Assembly (NCBI GenBank): GCA_050084985.1
Contig: JBITNC010000001.1
Span: 135,470,001-135,534,000, forward strand
DNA length: 64,000 nucleotides
DNA from: Nageia nagi
Lineage: Eukaryota > Pinophyta
Reading direction: 5' to 3'
The translations under genes and the position numbers were made by a program. Under the pieces are notes generated by a model, which was given only the letters and a program-made list of their open reading frames with translations, had not been told where the DNA came from and did not search any database. Each line of letters opens with the position of its first letter. The first letter of the stretch is position 1. Below, piece by piece: positions 1-13,308 of this stretch.

Positions 1-1990
1 GAAGAAAAAGATTATTAGTGCACCTATGTTAGCAATTCCTAATTTATAGAAGCCATTTGAAGTGGAGACTGATTTAAGTGACTATACCATGGGAGCCATT
101 TTGTTACAAGAAGATAAACTAATTTGCTATCATTCTAAAAAAATTAGTAAGGCTATTTTGAATTATCTTATGATAAAAAAATGTATGCATTGGTTCAAGC
201 CATTAAAAAGTGAAAACATTACTTAATGGAGAAAGAAACCATCATTCATACTCATCATAAACCATTAAATTATTTACAAACTCAATCAAAATTGCAACAA
301 ACTAGACACTATAGATGGATTGGTTTTTTGCAATAATTCCACCTAGTGATCAAGTATAAGAAAGGAACATAGAATAAGGTTGCTAACATGCTTTATAGAC
401 CACTTGTAACTATAAATTGCATGCCATTAGTGGTGTATAGTATTTATTGAGTAATTAACAATGTCCAAATAGGATCCAATGAGTTCCCTCTCAATGTTGA
501 ATTTTTTTCCTTTTTTGTCTGAGTCATTTTCAAAGGCATATGTGCATGATCCTGAATTCAAAGAGGTGTATGAGCAATTTTCTTCATTTATTTCCATGTA
601 TGAGGGTTTAGATGATTTTAATTTAAAAAATGGAATTCTTTATTATTGTAATGCATTATGTACACCTCTAGGTGAAAGGATTGGAATGATTAGAGAAGCA
701 CATACTTCAAATATTGCAAGACATTTTGGGGTTGAAAAGATATTGTACAATTTGCAAAGGTATGTATATTAGCTAAAGATGCAAGATAAAGTTACCAAGT
801 ACATAAATGGGTGTTCTTTTTGTTTCACTAGTAAGTCAAGTAATAGGAAATTAGGTTTGTATCACCCACTTCTAGTATCTTCACATTCATGGGAGTGTAT
901 ATCAATGGATTTTGTGGGAGGGTAGCCTATGACTAAAAGGGGTCATGACTATTTACTTTTTGTTGTGGATAGATTTAGCAAGATGTTTATTTTTATTTCA
1001 TGTAAAAAGACTATAACAAGATAATATGCTACAAATTTGTTCTTTTCCCATGTTTGGGTTCATTTTGGATTACCTAATTCTATTATTTCAGATAGAGATA
1101 GTAGGTTTTTGTGCAAGTTTTAGACATATTTAGGGAAAAATATGGACACAAGTTTGAAGAGGAGTACTACCTTTAATCCTTAAATGGATGGACACACTAA
1201 GGTGGTGAATAGAATAGTGGTTCAACTATTAAGGGGTTATTGTGGAAAGCATCCTAATTCTTGGGATGAACATCTTGAATATATCCAACATTCATACAAT
1301 AGGGCAATTCATTCTTCCATTAATAAGAGTCCTTTTGAGACTTGTTTTGCTTACTTACCACTTTCAAATTTTGATTATGTGTTTGGAAAGCAAAATGATG
1401 AAGAATATTCACTTGAGAAAGAGGAAAAGAAAGCTGAAAAAATTTGTTGAAAAGATTGGGCAAATTCATTTGAAATTCCAAAAGTAACTTGAGACAAGAT
1501 AAGACAAGTACAAGATGAGACATGAAATACATAGAGTTGACCATAAGTTTCATGTGGGGGGCTATATTTGGTTTCATATTAGTAAGGAGAGGTTGCAAGG
1601 GCTAGTTAAGAAGTTAAATCCTATAAGGTATGGACCATTTGAGATTATGGAGAAAGTAAGTGAGAATGCCTTTAGATTGAATCTACCAGAATATACAAAC
1701 ATCTATTCAGTTGTAAATGTTGAGCATTAGAAAATATGTGAGCCATCTATGTTGACTAAAGATGAAGTAGGTTCATATTAGATTTTTCTATATCTTGATA
1801 ATTTAACTTCTAATACTATGGATGAACTCAAGGAGGATTCCATATTGCAAAAGAAGATTTGTGCTATAAGGAGAGGTGAGACAAAGCTTTGGTTGGTTGG
1901 ATTAAAAGGATAGAAGCCTAACAAATCCAAGTGGATGGATAGGTCCAAAGTTGGGAAGTTGTATCCTCATCTATGCATTTATGGGACCAA
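1..1990 (+). pseudogene. Ty3/gypsy pol relic (RNase H, integrase, C-terminal tail)
   Basis: This is the 3' half of a Ty3/gypsy polyprotein, entering the window already inside pol. RNase H lies at about 45-450 (TDLSDYTMGAILLQ; HHKPLNYLQTQSKLQQ). The integrase zinc finger at 690-830 keeps its H-H and CSFC pairs. The integrase core runs about 870-1330, with SMDFVGG and IISDRDSRFL supplying the two aspartates. In the third catalytic position the expected glutamate reads as lysine (DGHTKVVNR, near 1190). A GPY/SH3-like C-terminal domain follows at 1550-1735 (NPIRYGPFEIMEKV), then a short tail to about 1990. Several in-frame stops and frameshifts make it dead. The family is clear; the exact lineage is not. 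Confidence 0.9.
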
Positions 1991-2690
1991 GTGCTTTCCC
2001 ATTAGGGAGGTGTGATCTGAATTGGATCATGTTAGGTTATCTTTGTAGGAGAATACTCATTCCGTAGGTATTTATGCTTGGAGATAGATTGAGGACTAAA
2101 ATCTAGAGTTGTTTGGTGTACAAAACCATGCTTCCATTGGCATGCTATAATATAACTATGATGTTAACATGCCCCTTAATGAGTTAATAGGGTAAGTTTA
2201 AAGGACATCAATGTTTTGGGAAGCTAAGAAGTTCAGTGTCTTTAATCGATGTCTTAGATATGATTCCAAGCTTATTTAAGGGGCATGCTACTCTTGATTT
2301 CATAAAAGGGAGTTGTAAAGAGTTTTTAGGATTTTAGGATTATAAGATTTGAAGGAAGACCAAGAGTTATTCTAGAATTTTGTAGTTTTGAGATTATTTT
2401 TCTTCTTGCTATAGGAGATTGTAGTAAGTGTATAAGGTTGTATTACCATTATGTTGATAGTATATCTATATGCATGTAACATTATAATTTCTATAGACAA
2501 TGAGAAGAGAAGGCTCCAATTCCATGCTAGATTAGCCCACATTATATGAACCAGGGTAAATCATTATGTTGATCTTGTTGTATATGTTTGAGATTGCTAG
2601 TTTTGTATTTTTACATTGTACAAATTTCAAATTTTATATGCAATGTATGATCTCACTATGGTGAATATATTTTTTTGAATTTGTAAGTGA
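1991..2690 (+). other. Non-coding tail of the first gypsy relic, possible LTR remnant
   Basis: No reading frame is recognisable here. The stretch follows the end of the gypsy pol relic, and a purine-rich run with AAGGGGCATGCTAC near 2280 could be a polypurine tract followed by LTR sequence. No second LTR copy was found in the window, so the LTR reading is only a suggestion from position. Confidence 0.3.
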
Positions 2691-3456
2691 GGATCCAAGT
2701 ATTCTTTAAGCATCTAGTGATTATAGATCACATACTCAACTAAGAACCCCATCCATCTCCTTTTATTGATATTTAGATTTGGTTGAGGGAATAAATACTT
2801 CAAAATTTTATGATTTTTCTCATGTTTGAAGGGATTTCCTAGAAGATAGTGTCTCTACATATTAAGTGCATGGAATACAACTACCAATTCAATATCATAA
2901 GTTACATAATTCATCTCATGAGTTCTCAATTTTCTAGATTCATATGCTATAGGTTTTCCATTTCATGACAACACACCACCCAAAGCTTCTAGTGAAGCAT
3001 TTGTGCATACTAAAAAATTATCATGTGGCTTAGGGATGGTGATAACAGGTGTTAAAGTAAGCCTTTCTTTCAAGGTTGCAAAAGCTTTCTCACATTTTTT
3101 ATCCACTTTAACACCTTATTCATTTTTTGAATGCTAGTGATGGGATTGGCTATTTTTGAGAAATATTTGATGAATCTTCAATAATATCCATCTAACCCCA
3201 TAAAACTTTTTACCTTAGTCACATTTGTTGATGTAGGCTAACTCATTATTTCTTCCACTTTCTTAGGATCAACTAAGATTCTATTTGTAGAAATGATATA
3301 GCCTAGATACTAAATTTATGGAACATAAAATTCATATTTTGATAATTTTCCATACAATTTATTTCTCCTCAACACTTTTAGAGCCAATATCATATTTATT
3401 TTAGAACTATATGATGCCTTAAATAATTTTTGATATATCTTAGAGAAGAAGATTCA
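2690..3456 (-). pseudogene. Ty3/gypsy reverse transcriptase C-terminus and RNase H relic
   Basis: Read on the minus strand from 3456 down, this gives the end of a gypsy RT (LRRNKLYGKLSKYEF, then ILVDPKKVEEIM and VKSFMGLDGYY). RNase H follows (GKPIAYESRKLRTHEMNY; RHYLLG; KYLFPQPNLNINKRRWM) and ends near 2690. Stops and small frameshifts are scattered through it. It abuts, head-to-head, a plus-strand integrase that begins at about 3457. In an intact element RNase H runs straight into integrase on the same strand, so the locus has been inverted or two elements have been joined. Confidence 0.85.
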
Positions 3457-4680
3457 AACTATAGGAATTGAAGTTTTTGATGATTGATGACCATCTTTAT
3501 AGAAAAAATTTTGATCAAACCCTTTTAAGATGTGTAACTCAAGATGAAGCTCAAAGGATCTTGAATGAGTTTCACTATGGATTATCTATAAGACACTATA
3601 ATGGTCCTACTACAGTAGCAAAAATATTACAAGCAAGCTATTATTGTCCTATTGTATTCCAAGATTCTTTCAAGATAGCTTAGGAATGTGACAAGTGTAG
3701 CAGGTATGTGGAAAAAAGAATACAAGTTTCCATGCCTCTAAAACTTATGGTAATTAAAGAACCTTTCCAATAATGTGGTTTAGATTTCATTAGTGTTATA
3801 AATCTAAATTTTTCAATGGGTTATAATTTTATCCTAACTACAACAGACTACTTCACAAGAAGGTCTAAAATTATGCTATGTAAAAATGTAGATCAAGTGG
3901 CAATAACAGAGATGATAAATAGACTGATCACTTATTTTGGCATCCCATAGACCATTATATCAGATAATAATTTTGCATTCATTGATACTAATTTATCAAA
4001 TTTTATTATTGAGTACATGATCTATTACCTATTCTCTTCAAACTATTACCTGTAAGAGAATAGGTTGGTTGAATCAACAAATAAAAACTTAACCTAGATT
4101 ATTCAAAGAACTATTTAAGGGAATCCCATGCAATGGCACACAAATTTAGAATATGCATTATGGTTTGATAAAATTAGTATCACATCAAATATCAAAACAT
4201 TACCCTATGCATTAGTTTATGATAAAATACTAGTACTTGTTGTCCATCTAGAGTTGCCTACATTGAAAATCCTACAAGAGTTCAAAGATTATGATTTTGA
4301 ACCATTACAAGTTAGATTCAGTTAGTTGGTCAAGCTGGAAGAAGATATAAATAAAGATTATTTGGATTTGTAGAATAGGAAAAAAATTGTTAAAAATTGG
4401 TTCGATAAAAAGAAGTCTTCTTGAGTGAAGTTTGAAGTTGGATATATAGTCCCAAAATGGGATGAGGAAAGAGAAAAGCCTAGAAGGCACCAAAACTTGG
4501 ATTCATTATGGAGTGGGCCTTATATCATCATTGAAGCCTTACAGAATAACACATTTAAATTGAAGGATATTTTTAGTTCTCAAGATCTACCTACATTACT
4601 GAGTACTCGAGTGATTTCATAACACCCATCAGGTGTGTACATTGTAAATAGCTCCTATTTTTATATCTCAAAAAAAGTGT
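3457..4680 (+). pseudogene. Ty3/gypsy integrase relic
   Basis: On the plus strand this begins just before the integrase zinc finger (FHYGLSIRHYNG with paired histidines, then CDKC near 3690). The catalytic core carries GLDFISVI, IISDNNFAF and LVESTNKNL, so the D, D and E positions are all still readable at about 3780, 3960 and 4070. A C-terminal domain follows (SLWSGPYIIIEALQNNTFKL, 4500-4560). Stops are mostly TAG or TAA where the family normally has glutamine (for example FGIP-stop-TIISD). No gag, protease or RT on this strand belongs to it. Confidence 0.88.
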
Positions 4681-5166
4681 ATATATTATATTTACCACTA
4701 GTACACTTCCCATGGAGTTAGATAGCTATTAATGGTAGCATTTATTAGGAATGGTGGTGGTTAAGTTTGAATTCCACTAAACATCTCATCAAAGGATTGG
4801 CCTTCCAATGTTGGATTGCCTTGAAAATCCCTCCTAGCCTATAACTCACATCCCAATTTAAATTGGCATGGTTGAATTTAATGCTGCTACCTATAAAATC
4901 TAACAAGATCTCTTTGTACAAATCCTAACATTCCAAATGCATTAATTTTCATTGATAGGTGGGATTCAAAATCCCAAAAAAAATAAAAACAAATTCCAAA
5001 CTTTATCATTCTTCACTTAGTGAATTCGAAAGGCCAAGTTTTTTAGTGTTGTAGAGCTATACTATTCTCAAAGCTTTCAATGCTAGGGTGTGAAGGAGTT
5101 TTATTTGTGACATAGTTAAAGGGAAGTTTATTATTTACTAGAGCTACTCAAATATTATTTAACATA
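4681..5166. other. No gene recognised between gypsy integrase and the next ORF
   Basis: AT-rich sequence with no convincing reading frame. It may contain the 3' end of the gypsy relic or the 5' leader of the decayed ORF that starts at 5167. No repeat pair was found to prove either. Confidence 0.3.
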
Positions 5167-8100
5167 ATGGCTAAACTAGAGCACATTATGGTCATTTCAA
5201 TTGAGGGATTCGAGGAGCTATCGAAGATCCATGAAGAATACTTGAAAAATACCCACGAAGTGAACTGGACTAAGAGGGATTACTTAATCATATGGTTACC
5301 TAGCAAACAAATATAGAAAGGCCATTGTTCCAACATAATATTCCAAATGTATTTGGAAAAGGAAAGATGAGGGTAACAAGGAATAATGTCATGATTAACT
5401 AGGGTGTAATATACTTTATGTCATATGATTTGTTCACCTACCCAAAATTCTTCACCACCATTACATTAAGGCATAGCCCATAGGGCTACATCATAAGGGA
5501 ATACAAGGAGAAAAAAAAGGGTGAGGAAGAGTCAAAATATCAGCTAGATATCTTCCTAGATTACTCCCTTGTCACCATTCTCAATGCATTGGTAGTTCTA
5601 GATGATTGGAGCTTTCACATTAAAAAGCAAGTTGATCTAAAAAAGGAAAAGTGAGAATTTTATCAATATGAGGATGACATGATCAACTAGATCGATGAGA
5701 GGTATAATGGAAATACCATCAAGTTCAATTAGAGCTACTATGTTACATTATTTTCCAAATCTTGAGAAAAATAGATCCTAAAAGATCTAGTAATGATCTT
5801 TAGGCATGTGACCCAAATTGAAGTTGATGAGGCCATGATCAAAATGGCCTACAATATTGTTAAAAATTTAGTTTGTTATGAATTATCTACCTTTTTATTG
5901 AATGAGAAAAAAAAATAATCTAATCAATATCGATAAGGGATATTTTAGGCATTCTTCTTATTTGTGATGGTTGATAGTCCACCAAAATTTGCAATCTTTA
6001 GAAAAGGGAGGATTATCTATAGTGTCAACAACCACCTCCATAACACCTAAAGCAATAAACATGAGGGTTCTAGTACTCACAAAATTTCATGGCTCTTACT
6101 ATGAGTTCATGGAGAAATATTTTTCCCTTTTCATGAAGATTCTCATGGGGAGAACTGTACATAGGTTGCACCAAACAATACAAGAAGAGCTACAAGGTGG
6201 CAATAAAATTGAAGACTGGTACTTTTTGAAGGAAAGGATAGTAATTCTAAGGTATGGGTATTTTGAAACTCCTTTCTTAATACCTAAGTTTGTTACCTTA
6301 CAATTATATTCTTTAGATATGGGTAGACAAATATGTGCCATAAAAACCAAATATGGGTTAGGTGATAATTTCAAGCCCATAATCAAAATGTTAGCTATAG
6401 CAACAAGTTTTACACTATTAAAAGTGGGTTGTAAAGAAGAATTGTTAGATTTTATAGTTCAAAATTTTAATTTAGAAAAGATATAGTACCCATGTATGTA
6501 TGACCTCATAGTGGAATGTACAAAAATTATAAAAGCAAACAAAAAATGATCGACATTTGATCATGAATCCTAACCTTATATCAAGAATTTTACAAATCAA
6601 ATTGAGTAAGAAATTGAGGCATGTCTAGAATGGGAATTTATCATTTTGGATAAGGCATGGATGGCCTTACAAGGGTTGAAAAAGTATATATTATGGGAAA
6701 CCAAAAGGAAGGAATTTGCCTTGAACTCGAAGATCATTGCCCAATTATAGGATGAATTAAAATGAGGTCTAGATAAAATTGAATATTTCATAAAATATAG
6801 ACTTGAGTATACCACCAAGGTAGGACATGTGAAAAATAAGCCTTTTGGTGAGTTTAAGCATGATTAGTACTATCTTGCACAATATCTAAAAGACCTAATT
6901 CTAGAGAAGGGGCAACCTTTACCAACCAATTTTCAAGGCAAGGCATCACAAGATGATCAACCATTGGCACAGCAAGTAGAAGAGCATAAAGAGCTAAGAA
7001 AAAGAAAACTTGAATAATGTTCTAGCTCACATCATCCCCTAAAGAAGAAAAAGGAGACATAAGTATTGATGGTTGTTGCTTTTGAGGAGTCTTCCCCTAA
7101 TAAATAAAGAAAAATTAAGTTAATAATCAAAGGACTAGCTGGTGGGTAGTAGAACCATGAGAAAAAGAAACCTACAAAGAAGCCACTTATACTTGAGAAA
7201 GTCCAGGTCTCATCCCCATGGATGCAAGAAGAAGATCCATAACCAAGCATAAGAGATATGGAACTATTGGATGTTGAGACCCATAAATCCCAAACCATGG
7301 ATATGGTATTATTTTAAGATGCATAAGAAGAAGTCAAGGATGAAGTGAAACAAGGGGGGGGAATATGCTTAGAGCATGTTACATAATAATAATAGTAGGA
7401 GAAGTGGGTAGAGATGTTGATGTTAATGATGATGATCCCAATAATAAAAAATACTCTATACCAATAGATAAGGAAGAAGAGAAAGAATAAGCCATTGCTA
7501 AAGAAGAAGAACAACAACAAAAAAAACCCACTATAGAGATAGTAAAAGAGATTCCTACTCTAGAAACACCTACATCAACTTCTAAGAAAGGTACATCATA
7601 GAATTCTTTAATTCCTTATTCAACCACCTTAGGCATGGAAATATAAATAATTTTTTCTATTCAAGTATTAGATCCCATTGATTGGATAATATTATTAATA
7701 AACCCCCTATACTCTTAGAGCAACAAGGTAGATTTTTAAGTAGAGTGATGGATATAGGGGATATTAGAATTGCATAGATACCCTTCAAGGATGGGAAGTT
7801 AGATAAAACCCCTACCTCCATTATGGATGTGAAGATATAGAGTGCCCTAGCAATTGATCAATCCATGTTTTTAGTGAATAATTCCTTGGAAGTAGGAAAA
7901 AGTCTCCATTCTATAGAAAATAAAATAGAGAAATTAAATAAAAATATTAAGTAGCTCAAATGAGATTGCTCGTAAAAAGATAAAATGATGGTCAAATTAT
8001 AGAATCAAAATAAAGAATTAATTGAAAAGTTGGCCAAGAAAAAATCTTAGCATGATAAGAGCCTACAAGAGGCTAAGGCAAAACTTGAGAAATTAAAGAA

Positions 8101-8800
8101 ACAAATCAAAGAGCTAAAGTCTCAATCTAATGTAATTGATAAGGAAAAAGCTCAAAAAATAAAGGAAGAGCTTAAAAAGACTATGGTAGCTAATAAAATT
8201 TTAAATGATGATAATGTAAATCTATTGCAGATCATTAAAGATTACAAAATTTAGTGGAGCATATTGGAGAAAGAATGGTTAGCCTATCTAAACTATATTA
8301 TTTGAAAAATCAAGAAGAATAGGATGTACTTTAGTATAATGTCTAGGCTACACTCTAATAGTTGGTCCTAGAAGCCTTGAGAGAAAAGATTGAGAAAATG
8401 TAGAGTTGCCTCAGAGTCATAGCAGAAAAGGATTTAGTCACTATAACTCTAATGCCAAGATAAACAATTTTGAGGAGAATCAAGGATGTTTGTGATTTGA
8501 AAGATTTGGCATTAGCCTTAGACCTAGAGAAAGATTAGTTAAAAGTAGAAATTAGTTTTGTAAATATGTATTTCAATTCTTTGATTCAATTGAAAGCTCT
8601 CAAATTGTAAGAAGAATTATATATCCAATGTAGTGATCACCATTGTATGGAAAATATAAAATCATTCTTTGATCAAGATGTCATAATAAACTTCCCTAAA
8701 AATCAACTCTCAAACCTACAAGAAATAAATAAGAAATCTCAAGAAGCAATTGTAAGATTTTTGGTTGGAAAGTATTTTGATGGGCTTTAGAGTAAATATT
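5167..8800 (+). pseudogene. Unrecognised long ORF relic with C-terminal coiled coil
   Basis: An apparent start at 5167 (MAKLEHIMVISIEGFEEL) opens a frame that can be followed for about 3.6 kb through TAG/TAA stops and a few frameshifts. The longest open part is 171 codons (5971-6486). The N-terminal third is globular with no motif I know. Lysine- and glutamate-rich segments follow around 6960-7560. From about 7900 to 8450 the sequence is strongly coiled-coil-like (LAKKKSQHDK-type heptads, with KLEKLKKQIKELKSQSN near 8080). The rest continues to about 8790. The size and setting among retroelements suggest a gag-like or extra ORF of a retrotransposon, but no gag, zinc knuckle or protease was found. 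A dead host coiled-coil gene is the alternative. Function is unknown. Confidence 0.5.
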
Positions 8801-11800
8801 ACAAAATTTGAAGCATGCCCCATCTTGTCATAAGTAGATGATAAGGATATTTATGACCTATATAAGAAACCTCTATCTTTTTTACTAATAGAATTAATTC
8901 CACAACAATAGGCCCCACTAAAGAATACATTTGGCCAAGCAAGTGGGAGTGGTCATTGAGGGTTCTATTCTCTAGTAGGATGAAGACCCCAAATAGCTAC
9001 CAAAAGATTGTTATTCTTGCATAATCACACTCTCAAGGGGTAATATTATTTATATCTATTCATTATTTCATTCATTCTTCTTTCCTAATAAAATTTTCTT
9101 CTATATTTCCTATTTCTTATTTCCCTTTCTTTCTCAGTTGTAAATACTTGTACAAAATTTAGTCCTAAGTTTACATTATATATACTTAGTCTTTTTCCAA
9201 GAGTCTTATGCTATAAGTACCATTAGTTAGGGCTTGGTTTTGTTTAAGGTATTTTTAGGTCATGTTCATATGGTCGGGTCTTAGTTAGTAAAAAGCTATT
9301 TCAAAAATATTATTTTATTATAAGGTGGGAGTTGTTTGTACAAAGTCATGTGAGTCATGTCCGAGTGGAGTTTAAAAGTTATATGTAGAGAAGATTCCAT
9401 TCTATGAAAATCAGCTAAGTCATTTTCAAAAAGTATTGTATAGATTCTATGTATTTGTCTAAGTCAAGTTCGGGACCTATCTCGAGTCAAGTTACTTAAA
9501 AATTTTGGTCTTACATAGTCAAGGGGTTATTTTTGGGCCCTATTGTACATAGTTGTTGATCTATGTTAAGTCAATTTTGGGCCCTATTGGGAGTCAAATT
9601 AATTATATTTTCATCTAGTATAGTCTGGGTATTATTTCTAGGCCTTGTATGTAAGTGTTGGTTTTTAGTTAATTCATATAGTAGGTGTTGTCATAAGAGT
9701 CAAGTGAAGTAGGTCCTATGAAAATTCAATGATGATATCATAATTCTCAACAAAAATTAGTAGATGTTATATAGCTTCATCAGTGGGTAGTCCAAAAGTA
9801 GTGGTAGATGTTCATAACTTTATATTTAATAGACACCATCAATTTTGAGTGATGACATCACATTTTTTATGAGAAATCAATGGGTGATAAGCTCCATAGG
9901 TATTCAAAAATACACATTGAGATAAAATAAGACCCTCCAAGAATAAGTAAATACTATAAGAGGAGGTGAACACCCAGGTCCACCTAATTGAGGGTTTATG
10001 ACCCTTGGTACTCTATCAACATGTGGACTATGACTTATTTCCATGTGGAAGTAGTAGTTCACTCTCAGATTTGAATGATTACATATTCCTTCACCCTTAT
10101 AGTATTTTGATCCTAGAGTTATAGATAGAAGCATTTAATGGTTGTAGAGAATTAGGAGGCCATCGACTACTAGAATGGCTTGATTGTACTAAAGAAAGTA
10201 GTAGACCATACCTCATAAATGTAGAAATAGTTCTAGATTCACCATGTTCAATACATAGATATGATTGATTATGGATAGATAGGTACAATATTGAAGATCT
10301 ATAGACTCCAATAATTGATGTCACATCTGGACAATGCTTCTTAATTAGTTGCAATCATAGAATCTTCTATAAATACTATAAATATTTAAGTTTATACTAT
10401 TGTTACTCAAAGAGGTAGTTGTATTCATTAATGTGGAAAAACACCCATTTTGTAAAGGAAATATTATAAATAGTGGATTCTTTGAATTCCATAAGGTCGA
10501 ATATTTTAGCAAAGTTGCCCAGTGTAAGAACTATTTTCATATATGATAATGTAATACTATGGTATTTTACCCTTTGCATTCTGTGGCTATTATATTTTCT
10601 ATAATTGTTATGTATGAAGATTTTTCTAAATTTTGGTTATGTATTTCAATTATGAGACCCCAAGAGTGAGGTAGTTGTGCTACTCTTAGTCTTGGATATG
10701 GATTACTATCTTTGCAGTGATTCCTAGGTTGACTAGTTTAGTTTGGTTTCCTATTATTTGCTTTCCTTATTTAGTTGTTAGGTTTTTATCTCTTTCTTAT
10801 TACTTTTGACCTTTTTCATAGATAGGATTTGACCTATAACCCAAAGATTGAGCATAAAACCCTACAAGCACACTATCCTACCACCTTCTACACATTCAAG
10901 AACGCTACTATTATCAAGGAATAGAGAACTCACCAGACCAAACCCTTAGGTTGAATTATTCTAATAAATATAAATACATAATAAAAAAACTCAAATTCAT
11001 TAATTAGCATTCATTAGTTTTTGAACAATATATTATCAACCATGTTTTCTCTAGGACACAGTCCAAAAAAGGAAAAAATGTAGAAACCTAAAATAATCAC
11101 ATTTATGCTAAGCATAATAACATTGAAATGTGTGAAATGCTACCTAAGAAAATGAAAAATATGATCTAATATAGAATCCAAAATCATAACCCAAATTCAC
11201 ACATTAATTTGAAACAATGAAAAAGAATAAATGAAATAGAAAAATAAGGTAAAAAAATATTTATATCAGATTACACATGCTCATAGTATAAGAATGCAGG
11301 AAATTAATTATGAATTCATCCAATCTCAATAAATCACATGTAATTGAAAATAATCTAAAAAATAAGTTTGAATATATATTTTCATCCACTTGATGGTTCC
11401 ACCAAAATAGTTTATGAAACACTATGTTGGATTTTCCATGAGAAAAAGCAAAAAGTAGTGAGTTCCCTTAGGATATTTTAGATAAATACTAAGATATTTG
11501 TTCATGCATGAGTTAACTAAGTGATCTATATTAATCCATGAATTTCAAAAGGATAATATCTTCATCTTGTGATAACTACAAGAAGAACATAATAATTAAC
11601 TCATGAAAAAGAACACATGCAAATTAGGAAATTAAAATAATATCTAAATCCTAATTTCTATATGCTTTTCCATATGTACAAGTACTAATGCATTATTTTA
11701 TCTCTCTCCTCAAATCATATAGTTTTATGTTGTTGAAATTTTAATTTAAGTCTACAAAGTTATAATATGTGTGAGTTTGTTGTCATATGTGCTTGGTTTT

Positions 11801-11925
11801 ATGTTACAAAAAATGCAAAAATGATTATTTTCATATGAGTAAGTTAGTTTAATGTATTTATTACTTCCATGTTTGTAGGTTGTTAATTTGATTATTTATG
11901 TATAGGATAATTATGAGGAAGGATA
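8801..11925. other. About 3.1 kb without a recognisable gene; TATA-like site near 10.37 kb
   Basis: No coding relic was recognised on either strand. Phrases recur loosely around 9240-9640 (for example two copies of TTTTGGGCCCTATTG at about 9533 and 9577), as in a degenerate LTR or tandem region. A double TATA-like stretch (CTATAAATACTATAAATATT) lies at about 10370-10390. This may be the downstream non-coding part of the element whose ORF ends near 8800, but no LTR pair was found to confirm it. Confidence 0.35.
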
Positions 11926-11930
11926 AATAA

Positions 11931-13308
11931 TGATTTGTAAATCTTACTTTGAGATTTAATTTGGATCTTCACACTTTGTTCATTTTAGTGCTTGCAGAAA
12001 AAAATGCACACCAAATCAAAAAAACACAAAATGATGCACACATATAGTTACCTTGCTTCATTTAATTTGGTATACATACAAAAAAAAATTCATTATTTTA
12101 GATTCCATTTTACAATGTCAATTGTATGATCCTTCTTTCATCACTCTTTTGTTCATCAAAGTCAAATCACATGATTACTATAGGTTCTCCACTGAATCCC
12201 ATTCTTAAAGAAGACTCTATTTTAAATGAAATTCCTTGAGCATAGTTCCATGTATCTTATCTTGGGATGACATATTTAGAACTAATATTTGTATTTGTTT
12301 CTTTTCATCATGGCAATTATGTCATCCACTTCTTTCTACATGGCAATAATCTTGACCATGTCCTTTTTTCTTGTTCTATGCAAGCTTGAAATATGCCTCC
12401 AATATTACTCTCATGATTTTGTTTTTTTCCATGGATTTTAAAATTAAATATATTCTTATACATTCTTTTCAAACCTACACTAACTCACTCCCTTTAAGAG
12501 GAAATCCACACTAAAGGACTTAACTTTTTTTTATACTCCATGTTCCCTTTTATAACATTAAGGGATTACAAATATGGAGTTTATGGTTACATGTTGGTAA
12601 GATAATATTTGTTATTTTTTATCCTTTACAATATGCTCTTTCATCCTCACAACAATAATCTCCCTCATTTGTATTCATGTAGCATTGATTTGGCCTCATA
12701 TGATTATATTCTCCTATCTTTTTAGATTTTGCAAAATTGTCAAAATTGCTTCTAGTGCCATTTTTTCATGACCATAAATCTAAATGTCACAAAATTCCAT
12801 CTTTATTTTCTTGGATATATGTAGCTTAATTCGTCCAAATTTCATGCTTTAAATCCTTATTGGTATATCCAAGCATCTTCATCAAGTTGGCCTCCAATGC
12901 AAATTTGCACCTCACAGCTATTAAAATTGACTATCATGAATGCATAATAATAATTTACTATTTTGTGGGTGCCATAAATTTAAATTATTTAATCTAAATG
13001 AATTCAAATTTTAACCACATGTTTATCATAATATAAGGTACTAATGATTCAAATTGCAAGTTATGAATCCACACGAACTACTTATGTTCAATCCATTGAT
13101 AGAGCCTTCCATGCATATTTTGCATTTTTTTATATTTAACTCCAAATTTTGAAAAGCCATAGCTTACAAACCATAGCTCCATTTTATTTTCCATTTGAAG
13201 CATTGAAATCATGGAATAGAGATCTTTAATATGGAAGAGAACAATCAACAAAATTAACAACTTGAAAAAATCACCTTTTTCTAAGACTTTGAAATCCATT
13301 TCAGATCA
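11931..13308 (-). repeat. 3' LTR of the short-internal LTR element
   Basis: This 1378-bp repeat matches 13812-15163 and 42228-43619 along its whole length, with many substitutions and small indels. For example, TTTAATTTGGATCTTCACAC near its left end recurs in the 13812 copy. The plus-strand left end is TGATTTG and the right end is CAGATCA. Confidence 0.88.

Noticed and set aside
6099-6386. Minus-strand open frame opposite the unknown ORF
   Set aside because: It is a shadow of the plus-strand frame at 5971-6486, with no motif of its own.
9240-10400. LTR of the element containing the 5167-8800 ORF
   Set aside because: It has a TATA-like site and recurring phrases, but no partner repeat upstream of 5167 could be found.
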